The translations under genes were made by a program, and so were the position numbers. A stretch of 64,000 nucleotides of DNA from JANXQG01 sp963719885 (GTDB lineage Bacteria > Planctomycetota > Planctomycetia > Pirellulales > Thermoguttaceae), in the NCBI GenBank assembly GCA_963719885.1, contig CAVRDP010000035.1, positions 1 to 64,000 on the forward strand, in the 5' to 3' direction. Under the pieces are notes generated by a model, which was given only the letters and a program-made list of their open reading frames with translations, had not been told where the DNA came from and did no database searches. Of the stretch, positions 18,356-27,059 are shown in pieces; the first letter of the stretch is position 1, and each line of letters begins with the position of its first letter.

Positions 18356-19483
18356 ATGCCAAAACGGATCCTGGTCCTTTCGGCGTCGGTGGGAGCGGGG
18401 CATATTCGGGCCGCCGAGGCGGTCGAATTGGCCCTGCGGCAGCTTGCCCCGGAGGCGGAGATTCAGAACGTCGATGTCCTGGATCTGACCAACTCCACCT
18501 TCCGCCGCCTGTATGGCAAGCTGTACGTCGATCTGGTCAACACGGCCCCGCAACTACTGGGGCTCGTTTATGACATGCTCGACCGGCCGCCATCGGCGCA
18601 ACGCAAGTCCGACCGGCTGCGGCTGCTGATCGAACGCCTGAACCTGGGCCGGCTCCTGCGCCTGGTGGGCAACAACTCCTGGGACGTGATCGTCAACACG
18701 CACTTCCTCCCCGCGGAGATCATTGCCGCGCTCCGCAGCAAAGGCCGAATCGACACGCCGCAACTCACAGCCACGACCGATTTCGAGACGCATCGCCTGT
18801 GGGTCAACCAGCCGTGTGACCACTACTTCACGGCCACCGCCGAGGGGGCCGCTTATTTGACGTATTGGGGCGTGCCGGCCAACGACATCTCGGTCACCGG
18901 CATTCCCATCCATCCCGTCTTCAGCCAGGAGAAGGATTGCCGTGCATGCCGCCAGCGCCTGGGGCTGGGTAACGATCGCCCAGTAATCGTGCAAATGGCG
19001 GGCGGTTTTGGCATGGGTCCCGTGGAAAGCATATTTGGCGGTGTGCTCTCGGTCGAGCGGCCGCTGGAGGTCGTCGTCGTGGCCGGCCGCAACGAACTGC
19101 TCAAATCGCGATTGGAGCACCTCGAGGTCCCTGCTCGCCATCGGGCGACGGTCATGGGTTTTACGCGCGAGATCGACGAATTGATGGCCGCGGCTGACAT
19201 CGTCCTTTCCAAGCCGGGCGGATTGACCACTTCCGAAGTCTTGGCCCGCGGCGCGGCCCTGATGATTGCCAATCCGGTGCCCGGCCAGGAGACCCGGAAC
19301 AGCGATTTTGTCTTGGAAAACGGTGCCGGGATGAAGGTGAACAATCTGCCCACGTTGGCCTTCAAACTTTCGCGGCTATTAGACGATCCGAGCCTCTTGC
19401 AGCAGATGAAGGCCAATGCCCGGCGACTTGGCCGGCCGCAGGCGGCCTTTGACGTTGCTCGCGCCGCGTTGGCCTATACGTGA
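18356..19483 (+). CDS. MGDG-synthase/UgtP-like diacylglycerol glycosyltransferase
   Basis: 375 residues from ATG 18356 with GGGAGG 9 bases upstream. The N-terminal MGDG_synth pattern is ILVLSASVGAGHIRAAEAVE, and the C-terminal GT28 part carries MGFTREIDELMAAADIVLSKPGGLTTSEVLARG. These GT-B enzymes transfer glucose or galactose from UDP-sugar to diacylglycerol at the cytoplasmic membrane face, or act like MurG. It is followed 12 bases later by the rRNA methyltransferase gene, so the two are probably cotranscribed. The exact acceptor cannot be told from sequence. Confidence 0.8.
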   Translation: MPKRILVLSASVGAGHIRAAEAVELALRQLAPEAEIQNVDVLDLTNSTFRRLYGKLYVDLVNTAPQLLGLVYDMLDRPPSAQRKSDRLRLLIERLNLGRLLRLVGNNSWDVIVNTHFLPAEIIAALRSKGRIDTPQLTATTDFETHRLWVNQPCDHYFTATAEGAAYLTYWGVPANDISVTGIPIHPVFSQEKDCRACRQRLGLGNDRPVIVQMAGGFGMGPVESIFGGVLSVERPLEVVVVAGRNELLKSRLEHLEVPARHRATVMGFTREIDELMAAADIVLSKPGGLTTSEVLARGAALMIANPVPGQETRNSDFVLENGAGMKVNNLPTLAFKLSRLLDDPSLLQQMKANARRLGRPQAAFDVARAALAYT

Positions 19484-19495
19484 GGGGTACCTGCC

Positions 19496-20698
19496 TTGGC
19501 GCGTATCTTGCTCAAACCGCGAAAAGCCCGGCCCTTTTTTGGCCGCCATCCCTGGGTCCTCGATTCGGCCATCGACCGCATCGAAGGCAGTCCGGCCGAC
19601 GGCAACGTCGTCGATCTCTGCTCCGAAGACGAGAGATTCATTGCGCGGGGGATCTTCAATAGCCGCAGCCGGATCCACGTTCGCTTGTATACTTGGAACG
19701 AGGCCGAGCCGTTGGACGATGCCTTTTGGCGGCGACGGTTGGAATCGGCCTTGCGTTTGCGGAGCGTGCTGGGCTACGACCTGCCCGAAGGCGCCGCGCG
19801 ACTGGTCTTCAGCGAAGGCGACGGCTTGAGCGGGATGATCGTCGATCGCTACGGCGGATACCTCGTGCTCCAGGTGACGGCCTTGGCCCTGGCCGTTCGC
19901 TTGCCGCAGATCGTGCATATCCTCGTCGATCTGGCCAGGCCGCAGGGTATTCTGCTGCGGACCGAGCGCGACATCGTACGGGCCGAAGGGCTCGACCCCA
20001 TGCCGGGGCTGCAATGGGGCACTATGCCGGAAGGGCCGATCGAGATTCTCGATCAAGGCTTGCGTTATGGCGTCGACCTGGCCGAAGGGCAGAAGACGGG
20101 CCTTTATCTCGACCAGCGCGAGAATCGCACGGCCGCGGCGCGTTATATGAACGGCCGCCGCGTGTTGGACGTGTTCTGCTACACCGGCGGTTTCAGCCTG
20201 GCGGCGGCCGCCGACCATGGGTACATGGTGCCCGGCAAGGCCCGCGAGGTGCTGGGTTTCGATTCCAGCCAGCGGGCCGTGGCCCAAGCCCGGGCCAACG
20301 CCGAGCGAAACGGCTTGGCCAACGTACGCTTCGAAAACGGCGACGCCTTCGACACTTTGAACTCGCTGAAGAGGGCCGGCGAGCGGTTCGATGGTCTCGT
20401 TCTCGACCCGCCCAAGTTCGCCCGCAGCCGCGGCGCGGTGGACGACGCCCTGCGGGCCTACGCCCGCTTGAACCGTTTGGCGATTGACGTGCTTGCGCCG
20501 GGCGGAATCCTGGTCACGTGCAGTTGCTCGGGCCACGTAACCCGCGACGACTTCTTCTTCATGCTGGTTAGCGTGGCCCAGCAAAGCGGCCGCGACATCC
20601 AGGTGCTCGAACAGCGCGGCGCGGCGGCCGATCATCCTGTGTCGGCCACCTGTCCGGAGACCGAGTACCTGAAGTGTTTTATTTGCCGGGTGCTGTAG
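19496..20698 (+). CDS. RlmI-like class I SAM-dependent rRNA methyltransferase
   Basis: 400 residues; start TTG 19496 with GAGGGG nine bases upstream. An N-terminal PUA domain (ILLKPRKARPFFGRHPWVLDSAI) is followed by a Rossmann methyltransferase with VLDVFCYTGGFSLAAA (SAM motif I), VLGFDSS and the catalytic-region LVLDPPKFARSRG; TCSCSGHV is the later Cys-containing loop. The family methylates C5 of a cytosine in 23S rRNA (E. coli C1962). Between motif I and VLGFDSS there is an extra DHGYMVPG encoded by a GTAC palindrome; most family members have only a few residues there. Confidence 0.85.
   Translation: MARILLKPRKARPFFGRHPWVLDSAIDRIEGSPADGNVVDLCSEDERFIARGIFNSRSRIHVRLYTWNEAEPLDDAFWRRRLESALRLRSVLGYDLPEGAARLVFSEGDGLSGMIVDRYGGYLVLQVTALALAVRLPQIVHILVDLARPQGILLRTERDIVRAEGLDPMPGLQWGTMPEGPIEILDQGLRYGVDLAEGQKTGLYLDQRENRTAAARYMNGRRVLDVFCYTGGFSLAAAADHGYMVPGKAREVLGFDSSQRAVAQARANAERNGLANVRFENGDAFDTLNSLKRAGERFDGLVLDPPKFARSRGAVDDALRAYARLNRLAIDVLAPGGILVTCSCSGHVTRDDFFFMLVSVAQQSGRDIQVLEQRGAAADHPVSATCPETEYLKCFICRVL
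20213..20234. repeat. GTAC palindromic element inside the rRNA methyltransferase gene
   Basis: Reverse orientation of the element at 54590: GACCATG-GGTA-CATGGT followed by GCCCG. It encodes DHGYMVPG in frame, between two conserved methyltransferase motifs. The 22-bp length plus flanks makes about eight codons, consistent with an in-frame insertion that is tolerated in a surface loop. Confidence 0.8.
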
Positions 20699-21489
20699 CA
20701 GAACATTTGCCCCGATGAGCAACGGTGGGGGTCCACTCCATTGTTCCCATAAATAGTTATTCATCAGCGAGTTCGGAGAAAAAACGCGGAACGGAGCCAA
20801 CCGTCACTAGCGGCGGCTAACGGCACGTATTCAAACGACCGATAGTACCATTATAGAGTGTATTTTTTGTTATCCATTAGTATTATATCAAGGGCGAATC
20901 TCCGGTCGTCAGCGATTGTTTTACCATCCGTGGGGGTGGATGTCGGCCCTATCGTCGGCAGCCGTATGTCAAATAACGGTCGGTTGGTCTTCGCGTAACA
21001 ACGCCGGTGCGATAGTATCGTTTCGCCCGATTGACGAAAGGTGTTCAGGGATGAACGATGCGGATACTGCCCAGTTGTATCAACTGTACTGCCGTTTTTC
21101 TGGAAGACCTTAACCGAGCGGTGCATTCCAGTGGCGCTCGCCTTTCCGATGTGACAACCGCTTCTTACCTGGAGTTTGTGGCGGTTTGGAACCCGTTACC
21201 GAAGTTGCGTCGACAGTCTTGGCGACTGCAATTTGAAGCAGGTTACGAAAAGGTCGCGAAGTCGGAGCGTCTCGAATTGCTAAGAACGTTCACCTCAAAC
21301 AAATCAACTGATGCAAACGGCACCCGCTTGCGCGGCTTAACGTCATTTACTTTTTGTCGCGCGGCTCTGACGCATCGCGCCGCTGGATTGCTGCGTTTCC
21401 ACGCAGTCCATTATCCAGAACAAGAGGTCATCCGGGGGAGTCCCGGTCTCCCGAACGCCCGGCCCCTCGCTACGTTCCTCTCAGCTTTG
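20699..21489. other. Gene-free stretch of lower GC
   Basis: About 790 bases between the methyltransferase and a convergent lipoprotein gene. ORFs exist on both strands (for example 20851-21126 minus and a plus-strand ORF from 21058), but they have no recognisable domain, no good ribosome binding site, and the longer one runs antisense into the lipoprotein. GC is lower than around it. It may be a decayed gene or foreign insert; nothing identifiable is seen. Confidence 0.5.
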
Positions 21490-22119
21490 TCAATATTGGA
21501 GGTCGAAGAGGAATCCGCGGCTGCCGATTTCTTCAACGTCCTCCGCCACTTCCACACCGAGCGTCGTTTCCGTATTGAAGCGTGCCGGGATCGGCTCCCC
21601 GCTCTTGGTGATCCGCACCCGGAAGAAACCGGGCGACATGCCCGGCGGATCCTTCGTACTGGTGCCGGAGGAGATTATCGCCGCCCCCAATTTGTTGGTC
21701 GTGCCCTTGCCGGCCGCAAGCTCGCCGCCGAGGAAGCTTTCCGGCTCCAAGGTTACCAGGGCGCCGGCCAGCGGCTTGCCGTTGTGTTGTACCCTGCAGA
21801 GCACGGCCAGCCGCCCGTACGTGCCCGCTTTCCAGGCCTCCAGCCGCGCGGCGATATCGTCGGCGCTGATCTTGCCGTTGCCCTTGCGGTCGAGGCGTTT
21901 CATCGCGGCCTTCAAGCCGGGCGTCTTCTCGATCTCTTTGGCCTCGAGGAAGCCGTCGTGGTTGGCATCGTAGAGTTCGATCGCCTTTTGTGCGGCGTCC
22001 GGGGCGACGCCTTGGGGATTGACCCGTGGGGGAGGTGCGTTCCAGCAGCCCGCCACGCCCAGCATGGCGGTCCCCAGGACGAACAGGCGGATCCGTAACA
22101 TCATCGGCGCCGTCATCAT
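21490..22119 (-). CDS. Lipoprotein with EF-hand pair
   Basis: 209 residues; ATG 22119 with GAGGAG 5 bases upstream. The signal peptide ends in a lipobox (LGVAGC), so the protein is lipid-anchored. Two EF-hand loops follow: YDANHDGFLEAKE (D-x-N-x-D-G) and LDRKGNGKISADD (weaker). The C-terminal half (LAVLCRVQHNGKPLAGALVTLEPESFLGG) resembles carboxypeptidase-regulatory-like or transthyretin-like beta domains common in planctomycete surface proteins. It lies just downstream of the DUF1559 gene on the same strand, spaced by 21 bases, probably in one operon. Confidence 0.75.
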   Translation of the reverse strand: MMTAPMMLRIRLFVLGTAMLGVAGCWNAPPPRVNPQGVAPDAAQKAIELYDANHDGFLEAKEIEKTPGLKAAMKRLDRKGNGKISADDIAARLEAWKAGTYGRLAVLCRVQHNGKPLAGALVTLEPESFLGGELAAGKGTTNKLGAAIISSGTSTKDPPGMSPGFFRVRITKSGEPIPARFNTETTLGVEVAEDVEEIGSRGFLFDLQY

Positions 22120-22140
22120 CGCGTCTCCTCAGTCGCCCCG

Positions 22141-23138
22141 TCAAAATCCGGACATGTCCGGAGCCGTCCCGTCGTGGCGATTGCCCAACTCCTCGTGCAC
22201 GGTCGGACTAATCGTATAGCCGATCTGCTGCACGTGCCCATCGCAAAACGCCATGTGAAATCCGGAAACGTGGGCGCTGCCGAAGGCGAAACTGTTGTCG
22301 ACGCCCGCCTGATCGCGGGCCACCGGATAGACCACGCTGGACTGGTCGGAAAAGGTCCCGCGGAGCGTATCGCGGTCGGCGCCGATGTAGGCGTCCTCGT
22401 TGTCGCCTAGGTTGACGCCGTCGGTGTAGTGATCGGCAGGCACATTCTTCTCGCCGAGCAGATACGTGTTGCTGGGCCCGTCCGTGATGCTTGCCATGCT
22501 CACCCACCACGCCTCGCCGGTGACCCCATCGGTCGGGACGGGTGGAATCGACGCGATATTGAGAAAATTGGAGGGCCCCGCGGAAATGGGGGGAGCCCCC
22601 CCGGCATCCCCGTCCGCAATGTTCATGGCGTAGTCGTTGCGGGCCACCAGGGTCGGCGTGGGAATCACGTAAGGCATCCATTGGGGATAGATCTCGGGAT
22701 ACGTCCGGCACGCCCGGCGGCTCGGACAGTACAAGATGGGCAAGGGCGTCTGGATCAGATTGATCATCGCCTGCGTCTGGTTCGTCGCGCTGCGCCGTTC
22801 CAGAGCGCGTCTTGATCAATGTTCGGCAGGATGCTGTAGATCCAGCCGCCGGACTGGCCGGGCCCAAAGCCCTTGCTGGCAACTCCCAGGCACTGGAAGC
22901 CCCAACCGCCCGCGGGCAAGTAGCCCTGCGCTTGCTCGTGGGCGAGGCAGGCGATTGCCAGTTGCCTCACGTTGTTGCGGCATTGGGTGAAGCGTCCCGC
23001 CTCACGCGCGCTTTGCACGGCAGGCAGCAACAGCCCGACCAGCATCCCAATGATTGCGATTACCACGAGCAACTCGACGAGAGTGAACCCCCGACGAACG
23101 CGACTCGACCGTCCCCTTCGATTCTTTGGAACGAGCAT
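22141..23138 (-). CDS. DUF1559 prepilin-type N-methylation domain protein (one frameshift)
   Basis: The N-terminus has RRGFTLVELLVVIAIIG, a type II/IV prepilin cleavage and methylation motif, continuing MLVGLLLPAVQSAREAGR as in DUF1559 proteins, a large planctomycete-specific family. The frame breaks near 22795: SILPNIDQDALWNG must join MINLIQTPLPILYCPSRR. The C-terminus ends with the family's FAFGSAHVSGFHMAFCDGHVQQIG. The protein is expected to be a pseudopilin-like surface protein; the precise role is unknown. Confidence 0.85.
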
Positions 23139-23640
23139 GCGTATTTCCGTTTCCTTGCGGCCGGCATTTCCAATTTGCCGAGAGACTCTGCCAATGCAAC
23201 CTCATACATTTAAGTATTGTACCACGTTGCTATTGGGCCGATATCTTGGCGTCTATTCTATGCCGCTTTCAAGAACAGCTCGTGGCTGTCGCCCGCTAAG
23301 GGTGGACTCAAGCATGGGCGAAACCGTGGTGGGCCTGTGTGTGGCATCCACCCATACGGGTGGGCGTGGAATCCATCCGGCCGCGTTTCTCGCTGTGGGC
23401 ATCGCCTTACCTCTGCTTCAAGCCCTGCTGATAATTCAGCCGATATGTAGAGATTATTCCGGCGGCAAGCAAGAATCGCTCCGAGGATTCCAAAAAATTC
23501 TCGCGAGGCCCATTGACGGCCATTTTGCCAATCTGTAGGATTGATGGTTTCCGCTCGCGGGAGCAACTTTTGCCGCCGGCAGCGGATACGTGTGCGTTTG
23601 TTGATTGACAAGCTGGGAATCGATTCGCCGGAGGCCATCC
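23139..23640. other. Leader region of the ribosomal cluster
   Basis: About 500 bases without a convincing gene between the divergent DUF1559 gene and rpsJ. It contains the promoter at 23513-23541, a small imperfect inverted repeat near 23341-23375 (ATCCACCCATACGGGTGG) and an untranslated leader of about 95 bases before rpsJ. No rpsL, rpsG, fusA or tuf is present upstream. Confidence 0.5.
23513..23541 (+). promoter_or_regulatory. Promoter of the rpsJ ribosomal operon
   Basis: TTGACG (23513-23518), 17 bases, TAGGAT (23536-23541), about 100 bases before rpsJ. The -35 is followed by GCCATTTT, a string also found after the TTGACG at 11536. The tkt promoter has the same TTGACG-17-TAGACT layout. 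Confidence 0.5.
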
Positions 23641-23970
23641 GTGGCGGGACATACTACCGAAGTCATCAGGATCCGTATGGAAGCGTATGACCACGCCATC
23701 CTGGATCAAAGTGCGATGGAAATCATCGATACGGCGAAACGAACTGGGTCCGTGGTTCACGGTCCGATTCCCTTGCCGACGCGCGTCGAGCGGTATACCG
23801 TCCTCTCGAGTCCGCACATCGATAAGAAGGCACGCCAGCAGTTCGAGATCCGCACGCACAAGCGGCTGATCGACATCATGCAGGCCACGGCCAAGACGAT
23901 CGAGGCGCTCAATAAACTCAGTCTGCCGCCGGGCGTGGACATCAAAATCAAGGCCACCAGCAGACATTGA
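23641..23970 (+). CDS. rpsJ: Ribosomal protein S10
   Basis: 109 residues. GTG 23641 is chosen because GGAGG stands 6 bases upstream and homologues begin near this point (VAGHTTEVIRIRMEAYDHAILDQSAMEI). It is a 30S head protein, also NusE in antitermination. TVLSSPHIDKKARQQFEIRTHKRLIDI is the conserved core. First gene of the S10 cluster; a 90-base gap precedes rplC. Confidence 0.95.
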   Translation: MAGHTTEVIRIRMEAYDHAILDQSAMEIIDTAKRTGSVVHGPIPLPTRVERYTVLSSPHIDKKARQQFEIRTHKRLIDIMQATAKTIEALNKLSLPPGVDIKIKATSRH

Positions 23971-24060
23971 ACACATTATTTAGGCAAATTATGCAACGGA
24001 AGCGTTGCGGATAGGCCGGCCCTAGGCCGGATCCTCCGCAAGGCGACGTGAATAAGGGCT

Positions 24061-24789
24061 ATGACGATGGCAATAGGACTACTCGGCCGCAAGGTCGGGA
24101 TGACGCAAGTTTTTGATTCCGCCGGACGCGTAATCCCGGTTACGGTCATCGAAGCGGGTCCGTGCCATGTGCTCCAGGTGAAGACGGCCGACCGCGATGG
24201 CTACGAAGCGATCCAACTCGGATTCCTGGATAAACCCCGTCGTCTGGCCAGCCGCAGTCAACGCGGCCACGTCGCCCGTCTTGAGAGCAAGCGGCAAAAG
24301 CAGCGAGCCGCCTCGGGTGTTGAGCCGGTGGAAAAGCCCGGCACCGAACCCAAGCGGTTCATTCGCGAATTCCGCACTGCCGTTGACGGCCTGCCCGCCG
24401 ACCAGACGCTGAAGATCGGCCAGGAACTCAAGGTCGACATCTTTGCCAACGTCAAGGCCGTCGATGTCTCCGGCATCACCAAGGGCCGCGGCACGACCGG
24501 CGCCATGAAGCGCTATAATTTCGCCGGCCAGCGGGCCACGCACGGCGTGAAGAAGGTGCATCGGCACGTTGGCTCCATCGGCATGAATACCGATCCGCAC
24601 CACGTCTTCAAAGGCCACAAGATGGCCGGCCATTACGGCACGGAAAACGTCACCGTCCGCAATCTGCTCGTCGCCCGCTGTGATGCGGAGAACAATCTGC
24701 TCTTGGTTCGCGGCGCCGTCCCCGGACCCGTCGGCGGTTACGTGGTTATTCGCCAGAGCAACAAGGTCGGTCCCGGAACCAAGAAGTAG
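24061..24789 (+). CDS. rplC: Ribosomal protein L3
   Basis: 242 residues. IGLLGRKVGMTQVFDSAGRVIPVTVIEAGPCHVLQVK is the typical start; an ATG two codons downstream (24067) is an equally good start. The globular domain is followed by the long loop that reaches the peptidyl-transferase centre (THGVKKVHRHVGSIGMNTDPHHVFKGHKMAGHYG). It assembles early on 23S rRNA. Its stop is followed after two bases by a CRISPR-type repeat that fills the gap to rplD. Confidence 0.95.
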   Translation: MTMAIGLLGRKVGMTQVFDSAGRVIPVTVIEAGPCHVLQVKTADRDGYEAIQLGFLDKPRRLASRSQRGHVARLESKRQKQRAASGVEPVEKPGTEPKRFIREFRTAVDGLPADQTLKIGQELKVDIFANVKAVDVSGITKGRGTTGAMKRYNFAGQRATHGVKKVHRHVGSIGMNTDPHHVFKGHKMAGHYGTENVTVRNLLVARCDAENNLLLVRGAVPGPVGGYVVIRQSNKVGPGTKK

Positions 24790-24791
24790 GA

Positions 24792-24823
24792 GTCGCCCGC
24801 CGCGTGCGGGCGTGGATTGAAAC
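24792..24823 (+). CRISPR. Solitary type I-C-like CRISPR repeat as the rplC-rplD spacer
   Basis: Exactly 32 bases, beginning GTCGCCCGCC and ending GTGGATTGAAAC, with an internal stem CGCCCGC / GCGGGCG around CGCGT. Length, hairpin and 3' end match type I-C repeats such as that of Desulfovibrio vulgaris, as I recall it. There is only one copy, no spacer and no cas gene in the window, so it is not an array. It lies directly before the rplD ATG. AGGAG at the rplC stop (24787) is 32 bases from that ATG and would be brought closer if the hairpin folds. Confidence 0.7.
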
Positions 24824-25519
24824 ATGGCAACACTGGCAATTCATGATCGGACGGGCGCCGAGGTCGGGAAGTACGAGATCGACCCTGCCCAAATCGCTCC
24901 GCGGATCAGCAAGCAGTTGATCCACGATGCCGTGGTGATGTATCAGAACAATCTCCGCTTGGGCACCGTGCGGACGAAGAATCGCACCGACGTGCAGGGC
25001 ACCACGAAGAAGATGTATCGGCAGAAAGGCACGGGCAACGCCCGGGCCGGCTCGCGCCGCAGCGGAATTCGCCGGGGCGGCGGACACATCCACGCCCTGC
25101 GTCCCCGCGACTGGTCGTACCGCCTGACGAAGAAGGCCTTGCAGTTGGCTACTCGCATGGCGTTGGCCTCGCGGATCGTCGACAACGAAGTGACGCTCAT
25201 CGATCAGTTTGTCTTCCCTCAGCCGAAGACCCGCGAGGCCGCCGCGATCCTCAAGGCCTTGAAGCTCGACGGCGCTACGTTGCTGGTCGCATTGCCGGGT
25301 TACGACGCCAATGTGTACAAGAGCATCCGCAATCTGACCGACGTGGCCGTGTTGCCGGTCAGCGAGTTGAATGCCCTGAATGTTCTGCGGCCGCGCCGCC
25401 TGCTTTTGACCACGTCCGCCCTGGATGTCATTCGCAGCAAGGTTCCCGAGCAAAAGGGCTCTGGGGTGGAAGAGAAGCCAGCGGCGGCGACGAATGAGGA
25501 AAAAGAGCTTAGTTCTTAG
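24824..25519 (+). CDS. rplD: Ribosomal protein L4
   Basis: 231 residues from ATG 24824 (MATLAIHDRTGAEVGKYEIDP). The conserved loop that lines the exit tunnel is RTKNRTDVQGTTKKMYRQKGTGNARAGSRRSGIRRGGG. The last 20 residues (EQKGSGVEEKPAAATNEEKELSS) are a low-complexity extension just before an intergenic spacer repeat. No Shine-Dalgarno sits at normal distance, because a CRISPR-type repeat occupies the leader. In some bacteria L4 also represses its own operon; whether it does here is unknown. Confidence 0.95.
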   Translation: MATLAIHDRTGAEVGKYEIDPAQIAPRISKQLIHDAVVMYQNNLRLGTVRTKNRTDVQGTTKKMYRQKGTGNARAGSRRSGIRRGGGHIHALRPRDWSYRLTKKALQLATRMALASRIVDNEVTLIDQFVFPQPKTREAAAILKALKLDGATLLVALPGYDANVYKSIRNLTDVAVLPVSELNALNVLRPRRLLLTTSALDVIRSKVPEQKGSGVEEKPAAATNEEKELSS

Positions 25520-25590
25520 TTCTTAGTACTTAGTTCTTAGTGCTTGGCGTTTGTCTCTAAGCTCTAAGTTCTAAGTTCTAAGTTCTCCAA
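25510..25590. repeat. TTCTTAGTACTTAG-type spacer repeat
   Basis: Tandem AGTTCTTAGTACTTAG units face CTCTAAGTTCTAAGTTCTAAG units, giving an imperfect fold-back between rplD and rplW. The family recurs at 28750-28815 (rplP-rpmC) and 36195-36287 (after map), always between cotranscribed or neighbouring genes. Confidence 0.75.
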
Positions 25591-25627
25591 CCGAAGAACT
25601 TGAACCCCCGAATCCGGAATACTGCTC

Positions 25628-25939
25628 ATGGCAGCCGAAATCGAACGACACAATTTGGGCCTGGCGCCGCACCAGATCATCATCCGACCCCTGGTGACGG
25701 AGAAGGGCATGCACAAGGCCGAGCGCAACAACGCCTATGCCTTCGAGGTCAATCGCCTGGCCGGCAAAGACGATATCCGCCGCGCGGTCGAGGAGTTATT
25801 CGACGTCAAGGTGACGGCCGTCCGCACGCAGAATCGCAAGGGCAAGCCGCGCCGCACCAAAATGCGGGTAAGTACTACCAAGGCCTGGAAGAAGGCTATT
25901 GTCACCTTGAACGAGGAAGATCGGATCAACTTCTTCTAA
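25628..25939 (+). CDS. rplW: Ribosomal protein L23
   Basis: 103 residues (MAAEIERHNLGLAPHQIIIRPLVTEKGMHKAERNNAYAFEV). It is a 50S protein at the tunnel exit, where it contacts trigger factor and SRP. The core motif VTEKG and the C-terminal RRTKMRVSTTKAWKKAIVTL are clear. A large palindrome separates it from rplB. Confidence 0.95.
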   Translation: MAAEIERHNLGLAPHQIIIRPLVTEKGMHKAERNNAYAFEVNRLAGKDDIRRAVEELFDVKVTAVRTQNRKGKPRRTKMRVSTTKAWKKAIVTLNEEDRINFF

Positions 25940-25941
25940 AC

Positions 25942-26066
25942 GTAGGGTGGGACAAGCTCGCGGGGCACCCCGGTACTCCGGGTCAGCGAGCGCCGGCCCA
26001 CCATAATCGAGGAAGATAGAAGCAATGGTGGGCCGGCGCTCGCTACGCGAGCTTGTCCCACCCTAC
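25942..26066. repeat. Large inverted repeat between rplW and rplB, one arm interrupted
   Basis: The left arm (GTAGGGTGGGACAAGCTCGCG ... GCGAGCGCCGGCCCACCA) equals the reverse complement of the right arm (about 26024-26066) with one difference. The left arm carries 23 bases (25963-25985: GGGCACCCCGG-TACTCCGGGTCA) where the right arm has only TA. The 23-base piece is a GTAC-centred palindrome related to the one in tkt. This is a filled and an empty site side by side. Confidence 0.9.
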
Positions 26067-26080
26067 ATTACGAGACCAAC

Positions 26081-26937
26081 ATGGGCATTCGACGTTACAA
26101 TCCGACTTCTCCGGGCCGCCGCGGGGCGACCGTGAGCGACTTCACCGAATTGACGCCGGGCGCGAAGCCGGAAAAGACCCTCCTGCGCCCCAAGCGTCGC
26201 ACGGGCGGCCGCAACAACCAAGGCAAGGTCACCGCCCGCTTTCGCGGCGGCGGACACAAACGCGATTACCGCATCATCGACTTCCGTCGCGACAAGGACG
26301 GCGTGCCGGCCAAGGTCGACTCGATCCAGTACGATCCGAATCGCACGGCCCGGATCGCCTTGCTGCATTATGTCGACGGCGAGAAGCGTTATATCCTGGC
26401 TCCCGTCGGTTTGAAGGCGGGCGATCAGGTAATGAGCGGCCAGGACGCCCCGGCCTCGGTCGGCAATGCCCTGCCGCTGGCGAAGATTCCCACCGGCATG
26501 ACGGTCCACAACATTGAAATGCAACCCGGCGCGGCGGGGTGCTCTGCCGTTCGGCCGGTGTGGGCGCCACGCTGGCCGCCCGCGACGCCGATTGGGCCCA
26601 GGTCAACCTGCCCAGCGGTGAAATCCGCCGCGTGCCTTCGACCTGCAAGGCAACGATCGGTTCCCTGAGCAATCCCGACAACATGAACATTGTGCTGGGC
26701 AAGGCCGGCCGCAAACGGTGGATGGGCCGCAAGCCTCATAACCGCGGCACGGCGATGAATCCCATCGATCACCCGCACGGCGGCGGTGAAGGCCGCACCA
26801 AAGGCGGGCGTCACCCGGTCAGCCCTACGGGCGTGCTGGCCAAGGGCGGTCGTACCCGCAAGCGTCGCAAGCCGTCGAACAAGGCCATTGTCCGTCGTCG
26901 CAAGTCGCGGCGTTACGGCCAGTTGAAGATCAAGTAA
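26081..26937 (+). CDS. rplB: Ribosomal protein L2 (one frameshift)
   Basis: About 285 residues once a missing base is restored. The first frame reads MGIRRYNPTSPGRRGATVSDFTELTPG to NIEMQPGAAG. The second resumes at VLCRSAGVGATLAARD and runs to RRYGQLKIK, including NPIDHPHGGGEGRTKGGRHPVSP with the conserved histidine region near the peptidyl-transferase centre. A C is lost from GGCCGCGGC near 26527. An essential protein cannot be broken, so this is almost surely a sequence error. Confidence 0.95.
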
Positions 26938-26950
26938 GGAGCAAACGGCA

Positions 26951-27037
26951 GGCATTGAAGCCCGACTGCGCAAGCGAGGAATGTGCGTCGAAGAGTGCCG
27001 AAAGTAAATTCCTCGCTTGCGCGTCGGGCTTCAATGC
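26951..27037. repeat. Inverted repeat between rplB and rpsS
   Basis: GGCATTGAAGCCCGAC-T-GCGCAAGCGAGGAAT on the left is repeated in reverse complement on the right (27008-27037) without the extra T. The arms are about 31 bp with a 25-base loop. It lies within a run of cotranscribed genes, so the hairpin is likely in the mRNA. It could affect mRNA processing or partial termination. Confidence 0.8.
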
Positions 27038-27059
27038 CCCGGCCAACTGAGAACCGATT

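Noticed and set aside
21058..22098. A 346-codon ORF on the plus strand
   Set aside because: Its second half is antisense to the lipoprotein gene with a clear signal peptide and EF-hands; its first half has no recognisable domain.
24792..24823. A full CRISPR array in the ribosomal cluster
   Set aside because: Only one repeat is present; no second copy or spacer within several hundred bases, and no cas genes in the window.
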